From an uncultured Prevotellaceae bacterium (GTDB lineage: Bacteria; Bacteroidota; Bacteroidia; Bacteroidales; Bacteroidaceae), in the NCBI GenBank assembly GCA_947168395.1, contig CAMVLT010000020.1, positions 1 to 54,884 of the forward strand: a stretch of DNA of 54,884 nt, given 5' to 3'. The translations under genes and the position numbers were made by a program. The notes under the pieces are model-generated. The model was not told where the DNA came from. It worked only from the letters and a program-made list of their open reading frames with translations, and did not search any database. Numbering within the stretch: the stretch's first letter is position 1; every line of letters begins with the position of its first letter. Of this stretch, positions 26,509-35,997 are shown piece by piece.

Positions 26509-27915
26509 ATGACGCTGATTATTGTCATAATGTTGATTATAGGCTACCTGCTGATTGCCACCGGTCACCTGACAGGTGTCAACAAGGCTGCCATAGCTAT
26601 GTTCATAGGTACGGTAGGGTGGGTGGTCTACATCTGCTGGGGTGCCGACTTCGTCATGTCGCAGCATCCGTCGGAGTATGCAGAGTTCCTGAACGGTGAG
26701 GCTCCGTCGAGCGATGCCGTCAAGTACTTCATCTATGACGACGTATTCCTGAAGTATGTGGGACGAGCAGCAAGTATCGTCATGTTCCTGATAGCCACGA
26801 TGACCATTATCGAGATACTCGACAACAACGGATGCTTCGACTTCATTACCGAATGGATTCGTACCCGTAACTCCAAGCGTCTGTTGTGGACCATTACGCT
26901 GGCCACGTTCATCCTGTCGGCCAACCTCGACAACCTGACGACGGCTACCATGATGCTGGTCATCATGCACGCCATTGTGCGCAGCCGCCGACAACGTATG
27001 CTGATAGGCGCGGCCATCGTGTTGGCTGCCAACTGCGGCGGAAGTTTTACCGTTATCGGCGACCCTACGGGGCTGTTGCTGTGGGGCGACGGGGCCGTGA
27101 CGGCCACCAACTTCTCGGCCTATCTGGTGCTGCCTGCCCTGGTGGCCTGGGTGGTGCCTACCATCATGATTAACCGTCAGCTGCCCGACCGCTTAGATAC
27201 GGAGTGGAGTGCGCCGCCCTATCGTGGTGATGATACCAACCTGAACCGTTGGCAGCGTTTGGTGATGCTGTTTGTCGGCATCGGCGGTCTGTGGTTCATT
27301 CCCACGTTCCATAATATTACAAAACTGTCGCCATTCCTCGGTGCCCTCTGTGTGCTGAGTGTGCTGTGGGTAGTCAACGAGGCTTTCAACCGCAAACTGA
27401 ACGATGCCGACCAGATGGCTCAGCGCCGTATCCCCCGTGCCATACAGTATGGAACTATCCAGCAGATGCTCTTCGTGATGGGCATTATGCTCGGTATGGG
27501 CGTCATGACCGAGACGGGCGTATTGGGCGACATCTCGGCATGGATTGACTATAACATCCATAACGTCTGGGTTGTGGGCATCCTAAGTGGCGTGCTCAGC
27601 GGTGTGGTCGACACCTTCACCATTGCCATCACCGACATTTCGCTCTACCCTGTAGTCGAGGCCGACGCTTTGGGTGTGTGGGCCGATGGCGACTATTTAC
27701 AGAACTTCACGCTGAATGGTTCCTATTGGAAGGTCATCGCCTTCTGCACAGCAGTTGGCGGTTGCCTGCTCAGCGTGGGGTCTACCAGTGGCTTGGCCCT
27801 GATGAAGATGGAGCACGTCAGGGTGGGGTGGTATCTGAAGAACCTGACTCCAAAGGTGCTGCTCGGCTTCGTGCTTGGGCTGCTGATTCTTTTTGTGGAG
27901 ACAATTTTCCTTTAA
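26509..27915 (+). CDS. nhaD: NhaD-family Na+/H+ antiporter
   Basis: The 468-residue, very hydrophobic inner-membrane protein should exchange sodium for protons. Features of the NhaD/arsB-like ion-transporter fold include the NLDNLTTATMM segment near residue 141, NCGGSFTVIGDPTGLLLWG near 176, many membrane helices, and SVGSTSGLALM near residue 425. It starts 31 bp after the sensor kinase stop, with heptamer repeats in between, and is followed 11 bp later by pfkA, so it may share a transcript with both. A second, unrelated antiporter (NhaC) is at 47.9 kb. Confidence 0.88.
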   Translation: MTLIIVIMLIIGYLLIATGHLTGVNKAAIAMFIGTVGWVVYICWGADFVMSQHPSEYAEFLNGEAPSSDAVKYFIYDDVFLKYVGRAASIVMFLIATMTIIEILDNNGCFDFITEWIRTRNSKRLLWTITLATFILSANLDNLTTATMMLVIMHAIVRSRRQRMLIGAAIVLAANCGGSFTVIGDPTGLLLWGDGAVTATNFSAYLVLPALVAWVVPTIMINRQLPDRLDTEWSAPPYRGDDTNLNRWQRLVMLFVGIGGLWFIPTFHNITKLSPFLGALCVLSVLWVVNEAFNRKLNDADQMAQRRIPRAIQYGTIQQMLFVMGIMLGMGVMTETGVLGDISAWIDYNIHNVWVVGILSGVLSGVVDTFTIAITDISLYPVVEADALGVWADGDYLQNFTLNGSYWKVIAFCTAVGGCLLSVGSTSGLALMKMEHVRVGWYLKNLTPKVLLGFVLGLLILFVETIFL

Positions 27916-27926
27916 TTCAATAGACT

Positions 27927-28904
27927 ATGGCAAAGATTAAAACTATCGGTATTCTGACGTCGGGAGGCGACGCCCCCGGCATGAACGCGGCCATCCGTGC
28001 CGTGACACGCGCTGGCATCTACAACGGTTTCAACATTAAGGGCATCTACCGCGGCTATGACGGCCTCATCAAGGGTGAGGTGAAGCAGTTCACGACGGAG
28101 AATGTCAGTGGTATTATCACCAGGGGCGGCACCATCCTGAAGACCGCTCGCTCGAAGGAATTCATGACCCCCGAGGGCAAGCAGAAGGCCTACGAGACGC
28201 TGCAGAAGGAGGAAATAGACGCTTTGGTGGTAATCGGCGGTAACGGCTCGTTGACGGGTGCCCGCGACTTCGGCATGGAGTTCGACTTCCCCTGTATTGG
28301 ACTGCCCGGCACTATCGACAACGACCTCTACGGCACTGACTCCACCATCGGCTACGACACGACGATGAACACCATCATGGACTGCGTGGACCGCATCCGC
28401 GACACCGCCAATTCCCATGAGCGCATCTTCTTTATCGAGGTGATGGGTCGTGACGCCGGCTTCTTAGCACAGAATTGCGCCATCGCTTGCGGTGCCGAGG
28501 CTGCCATCGTGCCCGAGGAGGTAACCGACGTTGACCAGTTAGCCGCCTTCATGGGCCGCGGCATCCGCAAGTCCAAGAAATCGTGCATCGTCATCGTCTC
28601 TGAAAGTCCCAAGTGCGGCGCCCTCTACTATGCCGACCGCGTGAAGCATGAGTTCCCCGAGTTCGACGTGCGCGTATCTATTCTGGGTCACCTACAGCGT
28701 GGCGGCACCCCGTCGGCCCGTGACCGCATCCTGGCCAGCTGCACGGGTGTAGGAGCCGTTGAGGCCATTATGCAGGGGCAGCGCAACATCATGGTCGGTG
28801 TCCGCAACAATGACGTGGTCTACGTGCCCTTCTCAGAGTGCATCCGCACAGACAAACGCTTCGACAAACGCCTCATCACCGTACTCGATGAACTGAGTAT
28901 TTGA
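27927..28904 (+). CDS. pfkA: ATP-dependent 6-phosphofructokinase
   Basis: PfkA phosphorylates fructose-6-phosphate in glycolysis. The 325-residue product has the N-terminal [14 protein letters not shown], the nucleotide-site GGNGSLTGA and the catalytic [12 protein letters not shown]. Later come the substrate-binding [11 protein letters not shown] and [15 protein letters not shown]. Gly in GGNGS and Gly in PGTIDND point to ATP rather than pyrophosphate as donor. The AAA-CYTH gene follows after 29 bp on the same strand. Confidence 0.95.
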   Translation: MAKIKTIGILTSGGDAPGMNAAIRAVTRAGIYNGFNIKGIYRGYDGLIKGEVKQFTTENVSGIITRGGTILKTARSKEFMTPEGKQKAYETLQKEEIDALVVIGGNGSLTGARDFGMEFDFPCIGLPGTIDNDLYGTDSTIGYDTTMNTIMDCVDRIRDTANSHERIFFIEVMGRDAGFLAQNCAIACGAEAAIVPEEVTDVDQLAAFMGRGIRKSKKSCIVIVSESPKCGALYYADRVKHEFPEFDVRVSILGHLQRGGTPSARDRILASCTGVGAVEAIMQGQRNIMVGVRNNDVVYVPFSECIRTDKRFDKRLITVLDELSI

Positions 28905-28933
28905 GGAATTGAAGAACAGCAATATCAGTTTTA

Positions 28934-30034
28934 ATGGCAAATATTAAGAAGATTGTGCTCACGGGTGGGCCTTGTGCGGGAAAGACGACGGCGCTGGTGC
29001 GCATTATCGAGCATTTCAACAGCCTTGGCTTTAAGGTCTTTACGGTACCCGAGGTGCCTACACTCTACAGCTTAGGCGGCTGGAACTACCTGACGCCCAA
29101 CCGGCGGCTCTATTACGAAGGCGAGCGTGCCATCCTCGAAACCCAGCTGGCTCTGGAGAACCACTTCCTGCGCATGGCTGAAGTATGCACCAAGCCAGTA
29201 CTCATCGTCTGCGACCGTGGGACGATGGATATCTCTGCCTATATGAAGCCTGAGGAGTGGGAAGACATTACGGCCAAGGCCGGCACCAATAGTAATCAGT
29301 TGCGTGAGCGTTATGATGCCATCCTCCACCTTGTGTCGGCAGCCGATGGAGCTGAGCAGTTCTATACCACCGCCACTAATTCCACCCGCTACGAGAAGGC
29401 CGATGAGGAAGGGCTGCGCTTAGCCCGTGAGCTGGACAAAAAGGTGGTTAAGGCTTGGATGGGGCATCCCCATCTGCGCATCATTAACAACCACGACGAC
29501 TTCGAGAATAAGATGAACCGCGTCATCCGTGAAATCTCCAACGTACTCGGACTGCCGCAGCGTGTCACCGAGGAGCGCAAGTACATTGTTGAAATTACCG
29601 GGCAGTTGCCTGAGACCGTCGACAGCGAAATCCTGCAGACCTACCTCGTCAGCGAGCCGGGAACGGAAGTTCGCTTGCGTCGTCGTTCGTGGAAGAACGG
29701 CAAGGTGGTGAATGTGCACAACACGAAGAAGCGTACCGGACCGGGTGAGCAGATAGAGACAGAACGTCAGGTGGAGAACGCCCTCTATGAGTCGTTGCTG
29801 CAGCAGGCCGACCCTTACCGCCAGTCCATCAGCAAGCTGCGTCAGAGTTTTATCTGGAAAGGCCAGTGCTTCGAGCTTGATACCTATCGTGGTCCGCTTG
29901 AGGGATTGGTGATTCTCGAGACCAAAGGCATTACCGATGCTGAGAACGTCAACTTCCCCCCCTTTATCAGGGTGAAGAAAGAAATTACCGGCAATAAGGA
30001 GTACTACAACTACAATCTTGCCCTTAAACGTTAA
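28934..30034 (+). CDS. AAA-type P-loop NTPase fused to a CYTH domain
   Basis: The N-terminal half (about 1-195) is a small P-loop NTPase: Walker A GGPCAGKT at residues 11-18, then a CDRGTMD segment. The C-terminal half (about 212-366) begins ERKYIVEI and carries alternating acidic and basic residues (EVRLRRRSWKNG, RQVENALYESLL), the CYTH/triphosphate-tunnel pattern. This arrangement is known in a small family that includes the eukaryotic TTD14 protein; the bacterial role is not established. Position after pfkA suggests a link to nucleotide or phosphate metabolism, but that is a guess. The stop codon lies inside a heptamer array. Confidence 0.82.
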   Translation: MANIKKIVLTGGPCAGKTTALVRIIEHFNSLGFKVFTVPEVPTLYSLGGWNYLTPNRRLYYEGERAILETQLALENHFLRMAEVCTKPVLIVCDRGTMDISAYMKPEEWEDITAKAGTNSNQLRERYDAILHLVSAADGAEQFYTTATNSTRYEKADEEGLRLARELDKKVVKAWMGHPHLRIINNHDDFENKMNRVIREISNVLGLPQRVTEERKYIVEITGQLPETVDSEILQTYLVSEPGTEVRLRRRSWKNGKVVNVHNTKKRTGPGEQIETERQVENALYESLLQQADPYRQSISKLRQSFIWKGQCFELDTYRGPLEGLVILETKGITDAENVNFPPFIRVKKEITGNKEYYNYNLALKR

Positions 30035-30062
30035 ACAATAAACTGGGGAGGCTAAACAATAA
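30028..30062. repeat. Heptamer array across the stop codon of the AAA-CYTH gene
   Basis: Units ACGTTAA, ACAATAA, ACTGGGG, AGGCTAA, ACAATAA follow with exact 7-bp spacing from the stop codon (TAA 30032-30034) into the gap. Confidence 0.7.
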
Positions 30063-30088
30063 ATGAGCAGGAAATCCGTTTTATCAAT

Positions 30089-31423
30089 ATGATGAAACGG
30101 ATTTCTTTATACCTTATTATATTATTAAGCATACTGACTGCATGCTCTGACAACGACTCGTTTACGACCAGCCGCAGCCATCTGCTGACTTTCTCGACAG
30201 ATACGGTCAAGATGGACACCGTGTTCTCTACGGTTGGTTCCAGCACTTATTCCTTCTGGGTCTTCAACGACTCGGGCGATGGCATCAGGTTGAACTCTGT
30301 CAGGCTGAGGAATGGCAATCAGACAGGCTTCCGTGTGAACGTGGACGGCTCTTATTTAGACAACACGATGGGGTCGATGGTGAACAACCTGGAAGTGCGT
30401 AAGGGCGATAGCATACGTGTGTTCGTGGAATTGACGCCTCCCGAAAACAAACAGCAGGAACCGCAATTGGTACAGGACGACCTCGTGTTCTTGCTTGAGA
30501 GTGGGGTGGAGCAGCGCGTCCGTCTGAGGGCCTATGCTTGGGATGCTATTTCTGTCACTAACCTGACAGTCAGCAACGATACGGTCATCGAGTCAATGAG
30601 ACCCGTCATAGTCTATGGCGACGGTATCGTGGTCGACAGCGGTGCGGTGCTCACGCTGCGCAATACCGTACTCTATTTCCACGACAAGGCCGGCATCAGG
30701 GTTAGGGGTACGCTGAATACAGAGCACGTCTTGATGCGGGGCGACCGGCTTGACCACATGTTTGACTACCTGCCTTACGACCGAGTGAGTGGCCAGTGGC
30801 GCGGCCTTTCCTTTGAGAAGAGTTCGATGGGAAACGTATTGACCGACACGGAGATACGCAATGCCACGACGGCAGTCATGATTGATTCTGCCGCTGTAGA
30901 CTCTACCGTTCAGCGGCTGAGCATGACACGTTGTATCGTTCATAATGCCAAAGGTCACGGCGTGGTTTCCCATCACAGCCATATAGCACTTCATTATTGC
31001 CAGCTTACTAATACGATGGGCGACTGTCTGTCGGTGTATGGGGGGATTGCCGATATCGACCATTGTACGTTGGCACAGTTCTATCCTTTCGCGGCCAACC
31101 GTGGTGCTGCCTTGCGCTTTGCCGATGAAGGTGCGGACTTCCGCCTGACGTGTACCAACAGCATTATGACGGGCTACGACGATGACGTGGTGATGGCCGA
31201 GCGGAGTGACACGACGCATCTGTTCCAATACTTGTTTACCGACTGCCTGATGCGAACGCCTGCCGTTGACGGTGACACCGTCAGCTTCAAACGTATACTT
31301 TGGGAAACGCCTAAAGACAGCATTCAGGGCAAGCAGCACTTCGTGAAAATAGACGAGGGGAACCTTGACTACGATTTCCACCTTGACTCACTGTCAACGG
31401 CGCAAGGTAAAGGGTGCTATTAG
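30089..31423 (+). CDS. Bacteroidetes lipoprotein, possibly a right-handed beta-helix
   Basis: I do not recognise a named family. The 444-residue product has a lipoprotein signal with LTAC (Cys19), followed by the acidic SDND, which in Bacteroidetes can favour surface export. A beta-sandwich-like region (about 30-165) is followed by a segment with short repeated strands (VLTLRNTVLYFHDKAGIRVRG, IDHCTLAQF) that look like parallel beta-helix coils. It is followed 8 bp later by the convergent cdd gene. Function is unknown. Confidence 0.78.
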   Translation: MMKRISLYLIILLSILTACSDNDSFTTSRSHLLTFSTDTVKMDTVFSTVGSSTYSFWVFNDSGDGIRLNSVRLRNGNQTGFRVNVDGSYLDNTMGSMVNNLEVRKGDSIRVFVELTPPENKQQEPQLVQDDLVFLLESGVEQRVRLRAYAWDAISVTNLTVSNDTVIESMRPVIVYGDGIVVDSGAVLTLRNTVLYFHDKAGIRVRGTLNTEHVLMRGDRLDHMFDYLPYDRVSGQWRGLSFEKSSMGNVLTDTEIRNATTAVMIDSAAVDSTVQRLSMTRCIVHNAKGHGVVSHHSHIALHYCQLTNTMGDCLSVYGGIADIDHCTLAQFYPFAANRGAALRFADEGADFRLTCTNSIMTGYDDDVVMAERSDTTHLFQYLFTDCLMRTPAVDGDTVSFKRILWETPKDSIQGKQHFVKIDEGNLDYDFHLDSLSTAQGKGCY

Positions 31424-31430
31424 TAATCCG

Positions 31431-31904
31431 TCAGAATTCTGTGAATGAGAGCGGCATCAGGTTGCTGATACCGTCGATGACGTACACCTTCTTCGTGCCG
31501 TAGAGCAGTATGCGAACCGGCTGGTGGAAACGGGTCTCAGTCTCAATGAGGACCTGACGGCAGGAACCGCAGGGCGATACGGGTTCGTCCTGCAGTTGGC
31601 CGCTGGGTGTACGTGCAGCGATAGCCAGCGCCTTGACTGGCACATCTGGATACTGGACTCCGGCAGCAAAGATGGCGGTACGCTCGGCACAAAGGCCGAC
31701 GGGATAGGCCGCGTTCTCCTGGTTGCACCCTAAAAACTCCACACCGTTGTTCAGCAGCAGTGCAGCCCCAACGCAGAATTTCGAGTAGGGGGCATACGAG
31801 CGGGCGGTGGCCTCAATCGCCAGTTGGACGAGGTGCTGTTCTTCCTCAGTCAGTTCTTCCAACTGACATTCCTTGATGTTGATTTTCAGTTCCAGATCTT
31901 TCAT
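31431..31904 (-). CDS. cdd: Cytidine deaminase
   Basis: Cdd converts cytidine or deoxycytidine to uridine in pyrimidine salvage. The 157-residue product has the catalytic zinc motifs: CAERTAIFAAG (Cys plus the proton-shuttling Glu) and PCGSCRQVL, and the SKFCVGAALL substrate segment. It lies 24 bp downstream of fcl, so it is probably read as the last gene of the GDP-fucose unit even though the pathway is unrelated. Together with the nucleoside phosphorylase at 2.9 kb it would complete cytidine-to-uracil salvage. Confidence 0.93.
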   Translation of the reverse strand: MKDLELKINIKECQLEELTEEEQHLVQLAIEATARSYAPYSKFCVGAALLLNNGVEFLGCNQENAAYPVGLCAERTAIFAAGVQYPDVPVKALAIAARTPSGQLQDEPVSPCGSCRQVLIETETRFHQPVRILLYGTKKVYVIDGISNLMPLSFTEF

Positions 31905-31928
31905 GTTATAGGCTTTTTAGGGTAATGG

Positions 31929-33098
31929 CTATTGTAGGGTGCTCTTGTACCAGTCGAACAGTTTCTGTACGCCGTCCTCTATCTCCACCTTGTGCGTCCA
32001 GCCGAGCGAATGGAGTTTCGACACGTCGATGAGCTTGCGCATGGTACCGTCGGGCTTGGTAGCGTCGAATTCAACGGTGCCTTCGAAGCCCACTGCCTTG
32101 ACGACGAGTTCGGAGAGCTGGCGGATGGTGAGTTCCTTGCCTGTTCCGACGTTGATGTGGCAGTTGCGAATCTCGCCCAGTTTGGGTATGGCACCGCCGC
32201 GTCCAGCCGAGTGGTTACGGTCTACTGTGCCGTCGACGCTTGCACCGTAGTGTACGCTGCTGTACTTCTCGATGCCGATGATGTCGCTGAAGTTGACGTT
32301 CAGCAGCACGTGGACGGAGGCATCGGCCATGTCTTCGCTCCAGAGGAACTCGCGCAGCGGAGTACCCGTTCCCCAAAGCACCACCTTGTTGTCGTAGATG
32401 CCGTACTTTTGTAATACCGTCATTACGTCATCACGACAGGCCTTGCCGTCAACGCCTTCCACCGGACGGATGTCGAGGTCGCGGCGAATGGCTTCCCAAT
32501 TATCATCGTGGATGAGCTTGGCCAGATACACCTTACGCATCATGGCAGGCATGACGTGTGAGTTCTCTAAGTGGAAGTTGTCATTGGGCCCGTAGAGGTT
32601 GGTGGGCATCACGGCTATGTAGTTCGTACCGTATTGCAGGTTGTAGCTTTCGCACATCTTCAGGCCGGCAATCTTGGCAATGGCGTACTCCTCGTTAGTG
32701 TACTCTAACGGCGACGTCAGCAGGCAGTCTTCCTTCATGGGTTGCGGCGCGTTCTTCGGATAGATGCACGTGGAGCCGAGAAACAGCAGTTTCTGGACAC
32801 CGTGGGCGTAGGACTCCGAGATGACGTTACATTGCATCTTCATGTTCTGCATGATGAAGTCGGCGCGGTAAAGTGAGTTGGCCATGATGCCACCCACGAA
32901 GGCGGCAGCCAGAACTACACCGTCGGGACGCTCCTCGTCGAAGAATCGGCGCACAGCCACCTGGTCGGTGAGGTCAAGCTCCTCGTGGGTTCTCCCCACG
33001 AGGTTGGTATATCCGCGACCAATCAGGTTATTCCAAATAGCGGAACCCACAAGTCCGTGGTGTCCCGCTACGTATATCTTACTTTCTTTATTCAGCAT
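31929..33098 (-). CDS. fcl: GDP-L-fucose synthase
   Basis: Fcl epimerises and reduces GDP-4-keto-6-deoxymannose to GDP-L-fucose. The 389-residue short-chain reductase has an N-terminal [11 protein letters not shown]ossmann motif and the catalytic Tyr-x-x-x-Lys in EYAIAKIAG, plus GSTCIYPK. It overlaps the upstream gmd stop by 11 bp. An insert relative to short forms ([19 protein letters not shown], about residues 280-305) is typical of the Bacteroides-type enzyme. Confidence 0.94.
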   Translation of the reverse strand: MLNKESKIYVAGHHGLVGSAIWNNLIGRGYTNLVGRTHEELDLTDQVAVRRFFDEERPDGVVLAAAFVGGIMANSLYRADFIMQNMKMQCNVISESYAHGVQKLLFLGSTCIYPKNAPQPMKEDCLLTSPLEYTNEEYAIAKIAGLKMCESYNLQYGTNYIAVMPTNLYGPNDNFHLENSHVMPAMMRKVYLAKLIHDDNWEAIRRDLDIRPVEGVDGKACRDDVMTVLQKYGIYDNKVVLWGTGTPLREFLWSEDMADASVHVLLNVNFSDIIGIEKYSSVHYGASVDGTVDRNHSAGRGGAIPKLGEIRNCHINVGTGKELTIRQLSELVVKAVGFEGTVEFDATKPDGTMRKLIDVSKLHSLGWTHKVEIEDGVQKLFDWYKSTLQ

Positions 33099-34188
33099 CG
33101 TCCATGTGTGCTTTGATGAACAACTTCTTGACGAACTTCATGTCGTGCCTGACCATAATCTTAACCAGGTCTTCGAACGACGTCTTCTGAGGGTTCCAGC
33201 CTAACTTGGCCTTAGCCTTGGCGGGGTTGCCTAACAGCTGGTCAACCTCGGCGGGACGGAAATACTTCGGGTCGACTTCGACCAGCGACTTGCCTGTGGC
33301 CTTGTCGTAGCCTTTCTCGTCGATACCGTCGCCGCGCCATTCCAGTTCGATGCCCACTTCCTTGAAGGCCAGGGTGCAGAACTCGCGCACGGTGTGGTAT
33401 TCGCCGGTGGCAATGACGAAGTCGTCAGGCTCGGGCTGCTGCAATATGAGCCACATGCACTCGATGTAGTCTTTGGCATAGCCCCAGTCGCGCAGCGAGT
33501 TGAGGTTACCCAGATAGAGCTTGTCCTGATAGCCCTGGGCTATGCGTGCTGCGGCTAATGTTATCTTGCGGGTGACGAAGGTCTCACCTCGGCGCTCGCT
33601 CTCGTGGTTGAACAGGATGCCGTTGCAGCAGAACATGTTGTACGACTCGCGGTAGTTCTTCATAATCCAGAAGCCGTAGAGCTTGGCTACAGCATAGGGA
33701 GAACGTGGATAGAACGGGGTCGTCTCCGACTGGGGCACCTCCTGCACCTTGCCGTACAGTTCGGAAGTAGAGGCCTGGTAGATGCGGCAGCTGTCGGCCA
33801 GTCCGCAAATACGTACAGCCTCCAACAGTCGCAGCACACCGTTGGCATCGGTGTCGGCCGTGTATTCTGGCACGTCGAACGACACCTTCACGTGGCTTTG
33901 TGCTGCCAGGTTGTAGATTTCCGTCGGACGCACCTTCGAGATGACGCGCACCAGTGACGAGGAGTCGGTCATGTCGGCCCAGTGCAGGTTTACCAGTCGG
34001 GCTTTCTTCATGTCGCGCACCCACTCGTCGAGGTAGAGGTGCTCGATTCGAGCCGTATTGAATGAAGAAGAACGGCGCATGAGACCGTGTACTTCATATC
34101 CTTTTTCAATGAGAAACTCGGCCAGATACGAACCGTCCTGGCCTGTAATACCTGTGATAAGAGCTATTTTCTTGCTTTCCATACTCAT
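33088..34188 (-). CDS. gmd: GDP-mannose 4,6-dehydratase
   Basis: Gmd makes GDP-4-keto-6-deoxymannose from GDP-mannose. The product (366 residues) begins [19 protein letters not shown], has the Ser-Tyr-Lys triad context STSELYGK and [12 protein letters not shown], and the [16 protein letters not shown] segment. I start at 34188 (MSMESKK); 34182 is equally possible, and 34212 would add eight residues and overlap manC. It lies between manC and fcl. Confidence 0.94.
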   Translation of the reverse strand: MSMESKKIALITGITGQDGSYLAEFLIEKGYEVHGLMRRSSSFNTARIEHLYLDEWVRDMKKARLVNLHWADMTDSSSLVRVISKVRPTEIYNLAAQSHVKVSFDVPEYTADTDANGVLRLLEAVRICGLADSCRIYQASTSELYGKVQEVPQSETTPFYPRSPYAVAKLYGFWIMKNYRESYNMFCCNGILFNHESERRGETFVTRKITLAAARIAQGYQDKLYLGNLNSLRDWGYAKDYIECMWLILQQPEPDDFVIATGEYHTVREFCTLAFKEVGIELEWRGDGIDEKGYDKATGKSLVEVDPKYFRPAEVDQLLGNPAKAKAKLGWNPQKTSFEDLVKIMVRHDMKFVKKLFIKAHMDDAE

Positions 34189-34201
34189 TTTATTTGGTGG
34201 T

Positions 34202-35266
34202 TTAAGTGCCACTGAACTGCTTGATGCGTTGCTCCTCTGAGAGTTTGCAAATCAGTAGCGTGTCGTTGTTCTCGGCAACGATGTAGCCGTCAAGTCCCTG
34301 CACGACCACGCGCTTCTCTTGCGTAGTGTGGACGATGCAGTTGTGACTCTCGTACATATTGATGTCTGTACCGATACACGCGTTGCCGTACAGATCCTTG
34401 TGGCTTTGCTGGTGCAGCGAACCCCACGTGCCAAGGTCGCTCCATCCGAAGTCGGCGGGACAGACGAATATCTCTTCGGCCTTTTCCATAATGGCATAGT
34501 CAACCGATATACTATCACATTCCGGGAACCGCTGGTTGACAATGGCCTGCTCGTTCTCCGTTCCGTAGATAGGCAGCATCGACTCAAATATCTTGGCCAT
34601 CGTTGGCTGGTACATGCGGAAGGCATTGACGATGGTGTGAATGTTCCAGATGAAGATGCCCGCATTCCAGAAGTAGTACGGTTGCTTGATATACTGCTTA
34701 GCCGTCTCTAAGTCGGGCTTCTCGCGGAAGGAGTCTACACGGAATATCTCCTTGTTACGTAGCGAGTTGGCGCCTAAGTTGGCTTGTATGTAGCCGTAGC
34801 CCGTTTCCGGACGGTTAGGCTTCATTCCAAGTGTCACGATGGCGTCGGTGTCGCAGGTGAACTTCATGCACTCGCTGATGACGCGCTGGAACTCCTGGAC
34901 GTTCATCACGATATGGTCGCTGGGGGTGACCACGATGTTTGCTTTCGAATCTTTCGACTTGATGCGCCAGGAAACGTAGGCGATGCAGGGTGCCGTATTG
35001 CGACGGCATGGCTCGCAGAGGATGTTGCTCCGGGGCATGTCGGGCAGCTGGGCAGCCACGATATCGGCATACTTCTGGTTGGTCACTACCCAGATGTTCT
35101 CGGGTTCCACTAAATTGCCGAAACGCTCGACGGTCAGTTGCAGCAGGGTCTTTCCTGTTCCGAGTACGTCAATAAACTGCTTCGGATGCTCAGCAGTACT
35201 CATAGGCCAGAAGCGGCTTCCTACGCCGCCAGCCATGATGACAAGATGATTGTTAATTCGCCCCAT
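34202..35266 (-). CDS. manC: Mannose-1-phosphate guanylyltransferase
   Basis: The enzyme makes GDP-mannose from mannose-1-phosphate and GTP, the first committed step toward GDP-fucose here. The 354-residue nucleotidyltransferase has [14 protein letters not shown] with the PKQF continuation, VTPSDH, ETGYGYI and [10 protein letters not shown]. It lacks the C-terminal isomerase domain of bifunctional ManC, so phosphomannose isomerase must be elsewhere. It is the first gene of manC-gmd-fcl-cdd, with its own consensus promoter 25 bp upstream. Confidence 0.93.
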   Translation of the reverse strand: MGRINNHLVIMAGGVGSRFWPMSTAEHPKQFIDVLGTGKTLLQLTVERFGNLVEPENIWVVTNQKYADIVAAQLPDMPRSNILCEPCRRNTAPCIAYVSWRIKSKDSKANIVVTPSDHIVMNVQEFQRVISECMKFTCDTDAIVTLGMKPNRPETGYGYIQANLGANSLRNKEIFRVDSFREKPDLETAKQYIKQPYYFWNAGIFIWNIHTIVNAFRMYQPTMAKIFESMLPIYGTENEQAIVNQRFPECDSISVDYAIMEKAEEIFVCPADFGWSDLGTWGSLHQQSHKDLYGNACIGTDINMYESHNCIVHTTQEKRVVVQGLDGYIVAENNDTLLICKLSEEQRIKQFSGT

Positions 35267-35291
35267 AATCGTATGTGTTGATAATAATCTG

Positions 35292-35323
35292 CAAAGATAT
35301 ACAAATAAATTGAAACTACCAAA
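35292..35323 (-). promoter_or_regulatory. Bacteroidetes promoter for manC-gmd-fcl-cdd
   Basis: On the minus strand TTTG (35320-35323), a 20-bp spacer and TATCTTTG (35292-35299) match the consensus exactly. The rest of the 35324-35373 gap is featureless. Confidence 0.75.
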
Positions 35324-35373
35324 CGTTATAGGGAAAATCTTTTCATTCCATCCGAAATGCTGACATAACTACC

Positions 35374-35997
35374 TTATTTGCGCTTGCCCAGATAATGCTT
35401 GGCTGCAAAATAGGCTATGGCGAGCAATACCAGAGCGAGAATGGCACCTACGATGTAGTGGTTGTACTGCTCGATGGTTGCGTTCAGCTCGTTCTCTGGA
35501 ACGATGGCGTGCAAGTACCATCCCATAGCTGCCAGGATGGTGTGCCAGCAGCCTGCGCCGATGGTGGTATAGAGCAGGAATTTCCAGTAGTTCATGCGTG
35601 CCAGCCCGGCAGGCAGCGATATGAGGTGACGTATACCGGGTATGAGTCGGCCCGTGAGTGTTGCCACGATGCCGTGATCATCGAAGTAACGCTCGCTCTT
35701 TTCCACCTTCTCCTGATTGAGCAGGCACATCTTTCCCCATTTGCTGTTGGCAAACCGGTAGATGACGGGACGTCCCACGTAGAGTGCCACGAAGTAGTTG
35801 ATGCTGGCACCGATGTCGGCACCGATAGTGGCAAAGAGCACTACCAAGATTGCGTTCAGGTTGCCACCGGCAGCATGGTAGGCTGCAGGGGCGACCACCA
35901 GTTCTGACGGTACAGGTATGACGGTACTCTCCAGCAGCATGAGCAGCAGGATGGTGGGGTAGTTGAGGTTATTGAGCAGGGTGCTGATAAAGTTCAT
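35374..35997 (-). CDS. DedA/SNARE-associated family membrane protein
   Basis: The product (207 residues) is an inner-membrane DedA-family protein; some members flip undecaprenyl phosphate or lipids. It shows an N-terminal re-entrant region (ESTVIPVPSELVVAPA), the conserved GRLIPGIRHLISLPAGLARM, and several membrane helices to the end. I start at MNFISTLL (35997), which overlaps the TPR gene stop by 4 bp; the longer reading to 36153 is unlike the family and is a shadow of the TPR gene. Confidence 0.9.
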   Translation of the reverse strand: MNFISTLLNNLNYPTILLLMLLESTVIPVPSELVVAPAAYHAAGGNLNAILVVLFATIGADIGASINYFVALYVGRPVIYRFANSKWGKMCLLNQEKVEKSERYFDDHGIVATLTGRLIPGIRHLISLPAGLARMNYWKFLLYTTIGAGCWHTILAAMGWYLHAIVPENELNATIEQYNHYIVGAILALVLLAIAYFAAKHYLGKRK

